From Gliomastix tumulicola (Eukaryota; Ascomycota; Sordariomycetes; Hypocreales; Bionectriaceae), in assembly GCA_001599755.1 (NCBI GenBank), contig BCHX01000002.1, positions 2,046,001 to 2,110,000 on the forward strand: a stretch of 64,000 nucleotides of DNA, given 5' to 3'. A program made the translations under genes and the position numbers. The notes under the pieces are model-generated. The model had not been told where the DNA came from. It did not search any database and worked only from the letters and a program-made list of their open reading frames with translations. This document shows, one piece after another, positions 12,617 to 23,800 of this stretch. Each line of letters opens with the position of its first letter. Position 1 is the first letter of the stretch.

Positions 12617-14041
12617 CTACATGAGCTTCACTTCCTTTCCAACCATGGACGGCCTCTCAACCTCCCACTCGTCCCTGAGAACGGCGAACGTCAAGTCCGC
12701 TACCAGCAGACTCTGCCCCAGACTCCAAACAAGAGTAATAGCGTAGAAGAAGTTTGCATTCCCGCTGCCAGCGTAGATCCACAGGTGGTAGAACGCCGGG
12801 CCGAGGAACGACGCGTACAGCAGCGTCGCCGCCGCGACGAACGTGTACCGCATGACGGGGAACAGGTGACGGTAGAGCGGGAGCATACCGAGGAAGAGGC
12901 TCGAGTCGGCGATGGACGGGTACGGCTTGAAGATGGAGAAGACGCCCATGAGGACGGTGAGGGCGGCGAGCGGCTGGGTGCGCAGGCGGATGGGCAGGCC
13001 GCCGACGTAGGAGAGGAGGTGCAGCCAGAAGACGGAGAGGAAGAAGCCGCGGAAGGAGTCGAAGATCTCGATGAAGAAGTACCACCAGAGGCCGACGTTG
13101 GGCGTGAGGTCGGACAGCGTGAGCTGGATGCCGTAGGTGCGCTCGAGGAAGGCCCACGAGTTCCCCGTGAGGACGAAGGACATGCCGAGGAGGGCGGCCA
13201 GGCAGCCGGCCACGACGGCGGCGTTAGAGGCGGCAAACTGTACAGGGGAGGCGATCCGGCGCTTCTCGGACTGGCGGTCGTAGGCGAGGATGACCAGGGT
13301 TGGGAGCATGATCAGTGGGTACAGGGAGAGGTAGGATGCGAAGGAAACCGCGATCATGGCGTTGAAGGGGGAGCCGTAGAGGGCCTTGGAGATGGCGTAG
13401 AGGATGGCGCAGTTGGTGAAGACGCACGTAGTCCGTCCGAGGCATGACGCGATGGTCAGCGGGTTGAATAGGAAGCTATTGGGGAGGGTGTTAGCCATAT
13501 ATTGAAGACGGTGCACTCAGGAGTACGCACGCAGCCGTGATAGTCAGAGCACTGAGCCCCTTCCCCCTCCTCGGTGATGTGAACAGCTTCGACTGGCCAG
13601 ACTCGCCCGACTCTGCAATCTTGAACAGCGCAGCGCCGCTCAAGAGATCCACCAGTATGTATAGAATCGCCGTGAAGATCGGCCACGTCTTCACGTCCGG
13701 CAGCAGGGAGAATAGCGGGAGCAGGAGGGGCGCCTGGTGGTAGACACCGCCGTCGTAAGGCCACACATTGTGGTTATAGAGAAACAGTCCTTCCTGTACT
13801 GCACGACCGACCACTCAGTTAGCCAATTGCTGCACAATCGACGGCAGAGGGAGCTTTGCGCCGCGGGGGACAGCTTACATCGCTTGAAGCTCGTCACGGG
13901 AGTCGAGATCTCGACACGGCTCGTCAGCAAGTCGGGAAGACTAGGGAAGGCGACAAAAAGAACGAGTCGGAGAATAGCGGCGCCGACAAAGATGCCGGCC
14001 TTGCCGCGAAGCGTGTCGGTCGTGGTCATGGCATGTCCCAA
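12617..14041 (-). CDS. GAB1: GPI transamidase subunit PIG-U/Gab1
   Basis: Three exons on the minus strand, 14041-13879, 13798-13531 and 13475-12617, with introns of 80 and 55 nt; phases close exactly to give 429 aa. A start 4 codons in (14029) is equally plausible. The spliced product reads VEISTPVTSFKRLQEGLFLY and then WPYDGGVYHQAPLLLPLF, matching the conserved PIG-U/Cdc91 N-terminal luminal loop, followed by about eight hydrophobic segments. PIG-U is an ER membrane subunit of the GPI transamidase that attaches GPI anchors to proteins, probably recognising the anchor lipid. It is divergent from the URI-like gene, sharing about 345 bp of promoter. Confidence 0.88.
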
Positions 14042-14386
14042 GGCGAATCGTCAAGGCGTGCAGTGGTCGAACGTCGAGGCTGGTCGTGCGCGAGGCCACC
14101 TGGCGGCGGTTTATAGCGGAGGTGGCTGACCTTCGAGGCCCCTGAGCTTTGGACAGCTCTCAGCCTTTCAGGGCGGCTCAGCGCTGTAGAAAGTGTGGCT
14201 TGAGCTGTGACAGCGATTGTCCCGCCCTGCAGGTCCACTTTCGTCTGGCCCCATAGGGTCCTCCAGGGTCCACTCTCAAACTTTGGTATTCCAGGTGCTT
14301 CTCAGTCATCAAGAAAAAAAAAGTCACTTCGTCTTTGTTCGTCACAAACCCGGCACGAAGCCTGAGTCGCCTTTTGACGATGCAGC
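14042..14386. promoter_or_regulatory. Divergent promoter between PIG-U and URI genes
   Basis: 345 bp between the two divergent start codons. No TATA box stands out. A short upstream ORF (ATG at 14380, stop at 14404-14406) overlaps the URI start codon out of frame: it begins 7 nt before the main ATG and runs 8 codons. Otherwise nothing specific is seen. Confidence 0.4.
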
Positions 14387-16168
14387 ATGGCAGGCACAAG
14401 AGATAGCCTGATCGACCTTGAAAGGCACAAGCGTGTTCTAGAGGACAATATCGCCCAGCTACAGCGGGCCCTACGTCATTGGCAGACATGGGATGCTGAG
14501 TATGAGGCTCTCAAGGAGGAGGTCGGCTCAGCGTCCACCTCGGCCGAGCTGCAGCAGATACAGTCTGACTTCGAGGGCGAGCTCGTCACAGGGAAGGAGC
14601 TCAAAGATATTTTCGGGGCTGATGGCCAGCGCTCTGGGGAGCAGGTCATCAACATCCTAGACCGGAGGATAGACTATGTCTCCAAGAACACCGAGACACT
14701 GCAAAAGCAACTCCTGGCAGCGGAGAACAAGCTTGCCGCTGCCCTGGTCATCAGTCAACCGGACGCCCATGACGAGGAAGGCCAGCCAATTACCGAGATT
14801 ATCGAAGAGCTTGACGACGACGACAATGTTGTCTCGTACAAGCTCAACCGGCCAGGCGAGTCTCTCGGTCACATCACAGAGGCCTTGAAAAAGGCGGGCA
14901 TCACCGATCTACCGGAGCTGGGCCTGGAGGACCAAGATTCTTCATCTGCACCTGGCCCCTCCAAATCAACCGAAAGGCCCGTACCTACGAAACCCCAGCA
15001 GGGTGCCCCGGAACCGCCCAAACCAGAGCCGTCGAAGAAGAAAGCTGTTTCTTTCGCCGAGGATGTCAAACCGGAGCCCACTGCATCTGTCGAGACTCAG
15101 CCACAACCCGTGTCCCGCGCCGCAGCTCGAGTCCAGAGGATTATGGACTCTGCAAAGGAGCAAGAGAAAATCATCAGTCAGGATCCAGCCATACCGGAAG
15201 ACGAGGATCCCGAGGACGCTGCTCTGCGGAAAGAGATGCTTGAGTACGGCATGGGTGAGGTTGGTGCTGTCGTGGCTGAGCTGCAACTCGAAGAGGGAGA
15301 CACCGATGGCGAGGACTATCAGTCTGGTTACACAGATGAGGAGATGGAAGACGATGAGGACGATGACTTCGACATTGAGGATGAACACGGCCGATATACA
15401 GGCCGTGTCGTCACAGACGACTACCGTGCGCGGATGCTTGAACTTGAACAAAAGCTCGGCGTGAAATCACGATTCACCGTCAAGGAGGAGGAGAGGGAAA
15501 AGGAAAAAGCGGCAGCCGATGACTCGGGATCCGATGATGAACGTATCGGACGCATCGTTGTGAAACAAGATGCTGCACCTTCTGCTTCGTCCAAGAAGGC
15601 CTCGATATTATCTAACAAGGGCAAGGATGAATCGGACAAGAAGAAGGGTGTCCGTTTCGCCGACAACCTCGATATCGCCTCCGAAGAGGAGACGCCAGTC
15701 TCCACTCCTGCCATAAAGGAACGAGAGCCCGTGGTCGAACCTCTAAGCGACATTGTCGAAAGATCACCTTCATCAAAGCCGGCGGCAACGAAGTCAGCCC
15801 GTACAACCTCGCGTTTCAAGAGCGCCAGGGGCGAGTCCACCCCGGCATCACAGCCGGCAAGGCACCCCACCGATATACCTGTGTCCTTCTTTGGCGAAGA
15901 CAGGCAAACTGCACCAACTGGACCGGAAGGCAAGCCCATTTCCGACACTTTGGTCGAGCGTGAGACGACTGAGAATACCCCAGCCGATGACGGGTTTGAT
16001 GACTTCAACGAGGTTGCCCTGGAGCACCAAAGGCTACGCCGAAAGTTCATCAACGACCAAGGTGGGTTTTTGAAAGAAGATGACCGTGCCATCCTACCCA
16101 TCGAAGAAGCCGAGGGGGGCCAGGTGCGTCAAAGCAGGTTTAAAGCTGCTAGGCATTCGCGGCAATGA
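14387..16168 (+). CDS. URI/Bud27-like unconventional prefoldin
   Basis: A single exon of 593 aa. Residues about 5-125 form an alpha-prefoldin-type coiled coil with a central hairpin (heptads around RHKRVLEDNIAQLQRALRHW and NTETLQKQLLAAENKLAAAL). The middle is long, acidic and disordered, with two related short motifs (KKAVSFAEDV near residue 221 and KKGVRFADNL near 420) that resemble PP1-docking RVxF sites. The C-terminus (IPVSFFGEDRQ ... SRFKAARHSRQ) resembles the fungal DUF3835 region found in Bud27. URI/Bud27 proteins bind Rpb5 and assist cytoplasmic assembly of RNA polymerases and TOR-linked translation. Architecture supports the call; paralogues are not excluded. Confidence 0.72.
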   Translation: MAGTRDSLIDLERHKRVLEDNIAQLQRALRHWQTWDAEYEALKEEVGSASTSAELQQIQSDFEGELVTGKELKDIFGADGQRSGEQVINILDRRIDYVSKNTETLQKQLLAAENKLAAALVISQPDAHDEEGQPITEIIEELDDDDNVVSYKLNRPGESLGHITEALKKAGITDLPELGLEDQDSSSAPGPSKSTERPVPTKPQQGAPEPPKPEPSKKKAVSFAEDVKPEPTASVETQPQPVSRAAARVQRIMDSAKEQEKIISQDPAIPEDEDPEDAALRKEMLEYGMGEVGAVVAELQLEEGDTDGEDYQSGYTDEEMEDDEDDDFDIEDEHGRYTGRVVTDDYRARMLELEQKLGVKSRFTVKEEEREKEKAAADDSGSDDERIGRIVVKQDAAPSASSKKASILSNKGKDESDKKKGVRFADNLDIASEEETPVSTPAIKEREPVVEPLSDIVERSPSSKPAATKSARTTSRFKSARGESTPASQPARHPTDIPVSFFGEDRQTAPTGPEGKPISDTLVERETTENTPADDGFDDFNEVALEHQRLRRKFINDQGGFLKEDDRAILPIEEAEGGQVRQSRFKAARHSRQ

Positions 16169-17274
16169 ACAAAACCAATACCCGTGCCTTTCGTCCCAAC
16201 TCAAATCGTGGAGACAGTCACCAGTGCCTGAGTGATCGAAGACATGCCCTCGCCTAGTGCTAAAGCGATTTGCCGACAACAAGGGGATTCCCAGCCCCTC
16301 CAAGCATTGCCGAATAGCTACAGGAGCCTACCCATCCAGATGGCCGGGAGCAAGGCCCATGTCTTACGGAACTCCGTTCTCGTCCGTCTGTAGACGAGAA
16401 CTTGTGAAGCTGCAGCCTTTGTAACACTGCATCTTCACTCATGGAGCGTTCCAATATCAAAATACGAAGAGCTCTCTGAGGCCTCTGTCCTGCGCAAGCG
16501 ACTTTCAGTGATATTGGCTTCTCGTTTCACTCTTCACATTCCCCGCCTCAATTGACATGCCGTGACACATCACAACCCACCGTCAACACGAGTATCGTAC
16601 CAAATCTGCCTTGCCTATTTTTGGGGCCCAGATGAAGTTGGCTGCCTCCCGTCCTCATGGGAGGAAGATTGGATCAATCATAGCTCTCGACGCTGCCAGC
16701 ATGCACGGGTCCCGGCAATATCGGATCGTCGGCAGTGTTAAGCTGCAGTCTAGCGCTCAGCTGCAGACGCGTCATCCACACATGACGGCCTCACAGCAAG
16801 GACAAAAAGCCCATGACCAGTAACATGTTGCTACTTCAGGTGGTGTGGCGTCCGAAACTTTCCTTGTCATGTTCCAGTTATTGTGAGGGACAGCCAATGA
16901 ATGCCTACGACGTCGCGGGGGAAGAGCCTCGAGCGGTCGATCTCCTGGCGCATGAAAGTTATTTGAGGCTGACGTCCGAGACTTACCTCCAATATTGGCG
17001 TCGCTTGGGGTGGCTAGTCGGCACGGCACGGCACGGAACTCTGAATGTCTGGCTGTCTCAGAGCTGGGTTTGTATGGCCGTTTTGAGAGGCCGCCGTAGG
17101 GAGATATGGTCAGAAGATATAAAGAGTACGCCGTCATAGATTGCTGATGGTTGGCAGGAAGTTAAATGTTAACTCGCATATCTCCTTACTATCTGCCCAC
17201 TGAGCTCTCCTGCAGTCACTTCGTAAAGCTCCTCATCAAGACCTAAAGACAGTCACCCCGACTCCAACGACACC
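16169..17274. promoter_or_regulatory. Intergenic region with TATA box for the cysteine-rich gene
   Basis: 1.1 kb without a convincing gene. A TATAAA hexamer at 17118-17123 lies about 150 bp before the next start codon and is followed by CT-rich sequence, as expected for a core promoter. The first part is probably the URI 3'UTR. Confidence 0.45.
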
Positions 17275-17504
17275 ATGCCTACCACCATCGAGCCGGAGCA
17301 GCAGATGCCCATGACGGACGTCACTGATCAGATTGTCACCCAGCAGCCTGTGCGTCGAGCCCCATCTCCCCGTTGTCGTTCCAAAACCTAACCAAACACT
17401 ATCAGGCCCCCGAGCCCCAGCCCGAGATGACGATGCGTGGTGGTGAGGAGGCCGGCTGTGAGATTTGCTGCGGACTGTGCGCCTGCCAGGAGGGATGCTG
17501 CTGA
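17275..17504 (+). CDS. 57-aa protein with cysteine-rich C-terminus
   Basis: Two exons, 17275-17349 and 17406-17504, with a 56-nt intron (GTGCGT donor, CTAAC branch, TCAG acceptor) in phase 0. The 57-aa product has a hydrophilic acidic/proline/glutamine N-terminus and ends GCEICCGLCACQEGCC: seven cysteines in the last 15 residues. There is no signal peptide, so it is probably cytosolic or membrane-tethered. The pattern suggests either palmitoylation or metal binding, as in CYSTM-like or metallothionein-like small proteins, but it fits neither family exactly. A TATA box about 150 bp upstream, the consensus intron and the intact frame across it argue for a real gene. Confidence 0.7.
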
Positions 17505-17845
17505 TCGCCATCCTAGAGGGCAGGCCATCACGTCTCGAACCTTGGGATAAAGGCGTTGTGGAATGGTTGGATATCCCTTTTGCTTCCCCTCCTATATGGA
17601 GCAGGATTGGGCCATATAAACGTCGATTATAAATAAACAGTAGGAGTCAGCTATACAACATTGTTCCAGATATCGTGCAGTGCCCCCTCGTCTCTGGTGC
17701 TTCCAGTTCGTGCCCTTTTTCCGGCAGGAAAGTACCTAGTAATTAGCATAATGTACATGGTGTTACATGAACCTTCGTCGGCCGAAGGATAGTATACAGC
17801 ATTTCCAGCGTGCCTCGTCGCTGTCTCTTCGTTCCATCAAGGCGC
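17505..17845. other. Convergent 3' intergenic region
   Basis: 341 bp between the stop codons of two convergent genes. It contains AATAAA-like AT-rich sequence near 17630 (ATTATAAATAAACAG), a plausible polyadenylation region for the cysteine-rich gene. No gene is seen. Confidence 0.4.
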
Positions 17846-18840
17846 TCACTTCCCCCCTCTTAGCATGGAAAGGATCGACTCCTGGATCCCCGGTCCAGAC
17901 TCCTTGGAGTCTTTCCTCTTCTCCTCGATGAGCTTCCTCATATCCCTGGCAACAGCAGACTTGGTCTGCAGATCCGCCCGCAGCGCCGCCTCCTCGGCCG
18001 CCCGCTCCTCCTCGGGCAGCTTCTCCAGGTTCTTGCGCCAGATCTCCTGCACCTCCTCCGACGCCTGGATGCGGCCCGGTGCGGCGTGGATCGCCGTAGG
18101 TAGCACGGGGTCGAACTTGGGTATCGGTTTGCCTTCGGCCTGGGCCTGCTCGACGGCGGCTTCGTGCTGGAGGACGCGCTGGTAGAGGGCGTCGGCGTGC
18201 ATCTGGATGTCCTCGTCGACTTGCGGTGAGCGGCCCTGTACTGAGCCGTAGCCTAGTGCTCTAAGGAATCGCTGTCCATTCGGGTTAGCCATGGTCCGTA
18301 CCAATTACATTGCAATCGAGAGAGAGGAAGAGTCCATACCGATTGCATCGTGTAGCACTGCTCAAACCGCCGCACCTGGTGCCGGCACATCTGCAGCTGG
18401 TCCTTCCACTCCCCGTGCTTCATGCAGTTGATCCACGCCTCCTGCCATTCGGCGCAGTTCTCCATCGCCACCCGCGACATGGCCGACTTGCGCTCGTTGT
18501 ACCCCTCGAGCACGTTCATGAGCCTGTCATGGTCCGTCGCGTTCTCGGCCTCGATCTGCGAGAGGGGCTTGTAGCCCTTCCACAGGTGTGCGTACCGGCC
18601 GTCCTGGTACAGACTCTCCGCCGGGGTGCCGGCTGTGGCATCTTTCTCCTCGGATGTTGTTGTGGTTGTGGTTGTCGCTGTCGTTGTCTTCGGCGCTGCG
18701 GGTTTGCTCTCTGGTTGTGATTGCTGTTGGCCGGGGGAGTATTTGACGGGGGACTCTTTCTCGAGGAAGGCTCGGAGCTTAGGGTCGAGCTTGTCAACGG
18801 GGTCAGACTGGCTGCCGCCCGAGAATGGCCACCAGCCCAT
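17846..18840 (-). CDS. Twin CX9C protein (Emi1/PANTS-like)
   Basis: Two minus-strand exons, 18840-18340 and 18271-17846, with a 68-nt intron (GTATGG donor, CTAAC branch, ACAG acceptor); 308 aa. It starts MGWWPFSGGSQSDPVDKLDP; an in-frame ATG 11 codons upstream is possible but less conserved-looking. A threonine-rich linker precedes a four-helix segment with CAEWQEAWINC and CRHQVRRFEQC, two CX9C motifs typical of oxidised CHCH proteins. The C-terminal half is charged and helical. Twin CX9C spacing resembles the DUF3128 family that includes yeast Emi1, needed for early meiotic induction; many such proteins act in the mitochondrial intermembrane space. Motifs are seen directly; the family name is a recollection. 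Confidence 0.65.
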
Positions 18841-19661
18841 CTTATGTTCGTTTTGCGGTGGATTGGCCCGCACCGAGATGTGAAGTCTTGTCGATCTTGC
18901 GAGGTGTAGGAGAACCTAAGGTCTTGGAGAAGCTCTTCCAGAAAGTAGGCGGCCCAAATGAGCTACCCTACACCACTTTGAGCAGTCTTCCGCCAAATGC
19001 TCAGCTTTTCAACCCAATTGGTTTTCAGAGTATATACTTGAAAGTATAGAACGATTGATGATTTCATGGATTCGGTCGGTATTGTTTCTAGTGTTGGTCT
19101 GGATGTTGGTAGCTTGAGACCTGAGTGTGGTGAGGAACTCAGGGCAATAATGTCCGTAGTGCCACGAGCTGCAAAAGCTCGAGGATATCCAATTCAACCC
19201 CATGAACGGGCTTCTTGGAATGATGAAACCACTGTTCCAATGTCAATTTTGTCACAGATGAATTTCTCGCGGCACAAGGAATAGAAAGCTGCGATTACAC
19301 TACGGAGTACAATCCGGCCGAGCAAGCATTCTATCATCCAATGGTTTTAGCTCCTTGTCCTCGAAGTTCTCTCATGACATACAATCACATATCGTCCGTC
19401 ATTGGCTCCAAGGCTCGCCCAGTCGCTGATCACAGAAGGTCACGATTGCACACCTGTTGAAGAACGACCAGTTGGAATTCACATGTTCTAGGCAAACGCC
19501 ACCCCCCTTGCTGTCATGAAATCCGTTTTTTATTTCGTGATTGTATATGGAACAACCATGGTGAAAACAAGCTTCCGGTACCCGACCCTTCAGTGGGAAT
19601 ACTTTTGATGCCCCCCTGATATGTTTCACGCCATAAATCCCAGAAGAAGAGTTGCGGCCAA
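18841..19661. other. Intergenic region upstream of the CX9C gene
   Basis: 821 bp lying between two minus-strand genes: the promoter of the CX9C gene and the 3'UTR of RPS11. No coherent gene is seen; a 72-codon frame at 19066-19284 is unsupported. Confidence 0.4.
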
Positions 19662-20437
19662 TTAGAACTTGCTGAACTTCTTGACAGCCTTGCCAGTTCG
19701 GGGCAGCACACGCAGAACGTTGAATCGGACCTGGAAGGGGAACAGTTAGCAGCCATCGCTCCAGAGCTCGGAATCGTCCCGCTGGACTCGTCTTCTCCAC
19801 GTACAGTCTTGCTCAGAGGCCGGCACTGGCCAACGGTAACCTGGTCACCCTCCTCGACACGGAAAGCGGGGGAAACGTGGACGGCGAGGTTCTTGTGGCG
19901 CTTCTCGTAACGGGAGTACTTGGGGATGAAGTGGAGGTACTCTCGGCGGATGATGACAGTTCGGTGCATCTTGGTCGAGACGACGGTGCCGGTCAGGATA
20001 CGGCCGCGGATAGAGACGGTGCCGACGAAGGGGCACTTCTTGTCTGTTGTGTGAAATCCAGGTCAGCGTGCTGATCCCCCAAGCCAAATTCTCTCACAGA
20101 ATCCCAAGTCGCATTCCCATTGTCCCCCCATGCCACACATGCCACCTCTTTCTCTTGCCCCACGACCTTTTTCGCATCTTCGAAAACGTACCGATGTAGC
20201 TGCCCTCAATGGCGGTCTTGGGCGTGCGGAAGCCCAGACCAACGTCCTTGTACCATCTTCGGCCGCCCTTGCCCGGTCGGGTGGTCTTGGTCTTGACCTT
20301 GGAGTTGAGGAAGATGTGAGGCTGCTTCTGGAAAGCACGCTCGGACTGGACGGTCAACTCGGTCGCCCTGGGGAGGAAATACGAGGTCAGCAATTGCGAT
20401 GATCGCGGCGACGAAGCTCGCAGAATCGGCCTTACAT
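19662..20437 (-). CDS. RPS11: 40S ribosomal protein S11 (uS17)
   Basis: Four minus-strand exons: 20437-20436 (two bases, AT), 20367-20192, 20043-19805 and 19730-19662; introns of 68, 148 and 74 nt; 161 aa. The start codon is split: AT, then a GTAAGG intron, then G. The protein reads MATELTVQSERAFQKQPHIF, includes EGSYIDKKCPFVGTVSIRGR and TVIIRREYLHFIPKYSRYEK, and ends VKKFSKF, the signature of eukaryotic uS17, which binds 18S rRNA in the 40S body. A multi-intron layout with an intron at the start codon is common for fungal ribosomal protein genes. It is divergent from SPC7. Confidence 0.95.
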
Positions 20438-20880
20438 CTTGAATTATCCTTTGACAGGCAGAAATTGGGCGTGTCGAGGGAGTTGGCGGGACGGGAGTTG
20501 AGATCGTAAGGGTTGTTTTGCAGAATGGAGAATGTAGGGCATCCACAGGCGACGCACCAGAATTTGCTTGCGCTACGCCTTAGGGCTTGCAAAAATTTGG
20601 ATTGGCTGGTGTGCTGCCACCTTGGGGTGGTGGGGCTGCCTGTGAGCTGCACGTGATCGCCCCAACGCCATCAATCACGTGTCCTATCGTGAGCCGAGTC
20701 TCCGCTCTTATCGGTATCTTTTCAGTGGGGCATAGAGAACATGCGGTACCCCACCCGAAAGGCCGGAATGGGAAAGTAAACAAACGCGGTCACCGGCTCA
20801 TCATTAAGGTCGGAGCGGCTTCGACACGGGCTGCGAGATCCCGCACTGAGCATCAGTGCAGGTGACGGCGTACACTCATT
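20438..20880. promoter_or_regulatory. Divergent promoter RPS11/SPC7
   Basis: 443 bp between the divergent start codons of RPS11 and SPC7. Two CACGTG-related cores (CACGTGATCG near 20651 and ATCACGTGTC near 20674) are visible. Proteins such as Cbf1 bind CACGTG, but function here is inferred. Confidence 0.4.
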
Positions 20881-23800
20881 ATGTCTTCTACAGACCAGGC
20901 GACACTACCTGCAACGCGGCGCACTCGAAAATCTATTGGGGCGCACACAGACATTCGCAAATCGGTCGACAAGGAGAACGCAACCATGGACGTCGGCTCG
21001 CTGGCCGCGAACCGCAAGAAGTCGCGGAGCAAGAGTCTCGGACCTGGTGGACTGGATGCTTTGAAGCAAGGCAATGGGAACAGGCGAGCCGTAAGTCCCA
21101 CGGATGTCGCAGCTTGTGTCTTTGTTTGCGCGACTAACTTGAAGTCAGTCACTCGCCGCTCCCGCACGACTACCACGATCGATCTTGAAACCGGCGATTG
21201 CGCCATTGCCCGAGATACCACCACCGAAGACGAGGGGAGGCCGATCATCAGGATCAGAGGGGAACACGACGGGGTCTCAGACGGACGATTCGAACGGTTC
21301 CAAGATCGCGCTGCGCACAGAGGAGGAGCAACAGGCCGCTGCGCGGGAGCGCGAGGAGCGGGACAGGCGGGATGCTCGGCGGAAATCACTAGCCAACCGT
21401 CGCGTTTCGTTTGCAGCGGAGGCAACCCTTCATACATTCCACGAAGTCGAGTATATGCAAGAATCGACGACATCGACGGACTCCTCGAGACGTGCTTCGG
21501 CCGCTGCCAATAAGGCCGGCAACGCCAGCACTGCCTCCGATGCACACACTCCTCCTGAGCAACTCTATGATCAAGCAGCAAGCGATGAACAGCGTAGACG
21601 ATCACAGGGCTCTGGGACTAGCCACAGCAACTTCCACCAACGCGACGATGACACGGCCACGACACTTTACAGCTCCGACTCTGAGCCGGCAGATATGGTC
21701 GAGGAAGAGATTGTCGAGGATGACAACGGTTCTAGCAGCGATTCAGACGACGGAACCATGATGAGCATGGTTACAGAGGAAGTGACAGGCACTTCCATGG
21801 GCTCGGATCGAGGGATCTCTGACGAGGAGGACGAGGGGGAAGAGCCGTCGTCAACACTCGATGAGGCGCTGCGTCTCGCGTCCCAAAGAGCAGGGACTCA
21901 GCGCATGGACCAGGATAATAGCAGTGACGAGGATGAAGATGAAGAAATCATCCCCTCCTTCGGCTGGATCAAGAAAGGCTCACAGACCGGGGGAAACCCG
22001 GAGAGGCTTTCCTCAGCACCAGAGCCTACCCAGGATTTGACGACACAGACGGATGGAAGTACAGAGATGAATATGGATATGGACATGGAGATGACCAACG
22101 CAGTGGGAGGCATCATCAAGCCAACCCAGGACGAGGAGTCTGTCAACGGCGACGAGGATATGTCCATGGATGTCACACGTGTTCTGGGTGGTATCATCAA
22201 ACAGTCCAAGCCGTCACAAACTGCTCAGCAGCCGGCCGAGGAAGAGGAGGAAGCCGACGAGCCCATGGAAGAGGCCACTATGGAGTTCACCACAGCTATT
22301 GGGGGAATTCATCGCCCTAACGCCGACGATGTGGATGAACCAGACGACAATGAGGATATGTCCATGGAGCTCACCGCAATTATGGGCGGCATGCTTGGGA
22401 AGCAAGCGAGGAAGAGCATTGGTGCGTCTAGGCGGCAGAGTACCAGCCAGATGACTGAAGCTGGTGACATGACAATGGATATGACGACTGGATTCGGCGC
22501 GATTGTTCCGGCAAGCAAGAATACAGATGCGGAGCCGGAAGATGAGGAGGACGGCGATGCCACTATGGGCATGGACATCACCACGGCTGTGGGCGGCATC
22601 ATCAACCGGAATTCTGAAAGCACACGACAGTTCGGCAAGAGCGTGATGCGGGAAGAGCTTGACAAGCCAACCAGCCCTAAGAAGGCCATTCGAGCCGCTG
22701 CACGCAAAAGTCTAGGCTCTTCCCCTCGAAAAGCATCCTCCCCGGTCAGACCAGCGCGGAGTGTGAGCCACGAGAAAGACAGCCCAGGCTCTGCTTTCCG
22801 TGGCAACTCGCTACGCCGAAGCGTAGGGCCCCAAACTATGGGAGGAGCGTTGGGCATTGACTCCCGAACACCATCGCCCGAGAAGCCCGGGACACCCAGG
22901 ACAAGCACCCGATTATCGCAGAGGCCGACATCCAACTCGCAGCAAAGATCAAGGCCATCGGCATCCCCCAGGCGTCCGTCCTCACGAGGTTCTGCAGTCA
23001 CTACGCCCACACCTGCTGGAGGTCGCCGGCGATCATCGTCCCTATTCCAGACCGATCGAGAGACTGGCACCCGCACTCCCAGCGTGATCTTGACTCCTCA
23101 GCGGAAGCTGAGTGGTGTCGGTGCGGATAAAAGTGGACTTGGTTCTCCTCGAGTAGCCGCTTTGTTTGAGCGCCGTGCTTCGATTGGGGACTCGGCTACA
23201 AGCTTTGTCCCTGGCCAGCGCGTCGTGTCGTTTGCAGACCCGAAAGTGATTGCTGACGACGTTGATCATGACCGTCAGCAGGGGCAAGAGAGGGAGGATA
23301 GGCGCAGAAATCTGGAGGGTGAACCCGATGATTCACAAGAAGAGAGAGAGCCCACGCTCAACCTCAGGGAGATGATTGATAGTCTGAGCCCGAAGCGGAA
23401 TCTCCTCAAGGGACGTAAGAGTCTTCATGTCGGCAGTGCACGAGGTCTTCTGGGGAAGCGTCCCTTCGAACTCGACGACGACGACGAGGAAGCCGAAGAG
23501 AACGATGGTGTGAAGCGAATTAAGGGACACCAGGGCAGTCCGGTCAAGAACATTCGTCTCCAGAATTCTCATTCCAAAGCTGAGCTTACTGGGCGTCCTC
23601 TTAAGGCACCTGACCTCGGCGGCGCGGGCAACGCAACGACACTATCATCACCAGTGAAAAGCCCGAGACATCAGCTCCGCTTCAAGGACGTCGATGATGA
23701 CCCGATCCGTCGCGACATCCACGGAAGCTCTCCCGTCAGGGATGCCGCTCAGCTTGAACGGGAGGCGGACGATGGACAAATCCACCTTCAGGACTTCTTG

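Noticed and set aside
12596..13447. 283-codon + strand frame over the PIG-U gene
   Set aside because: Shadow frame of the spliced minus-strand PIG-U gene, rich in E/G/R as expected from antisense of membrane-protein codons.
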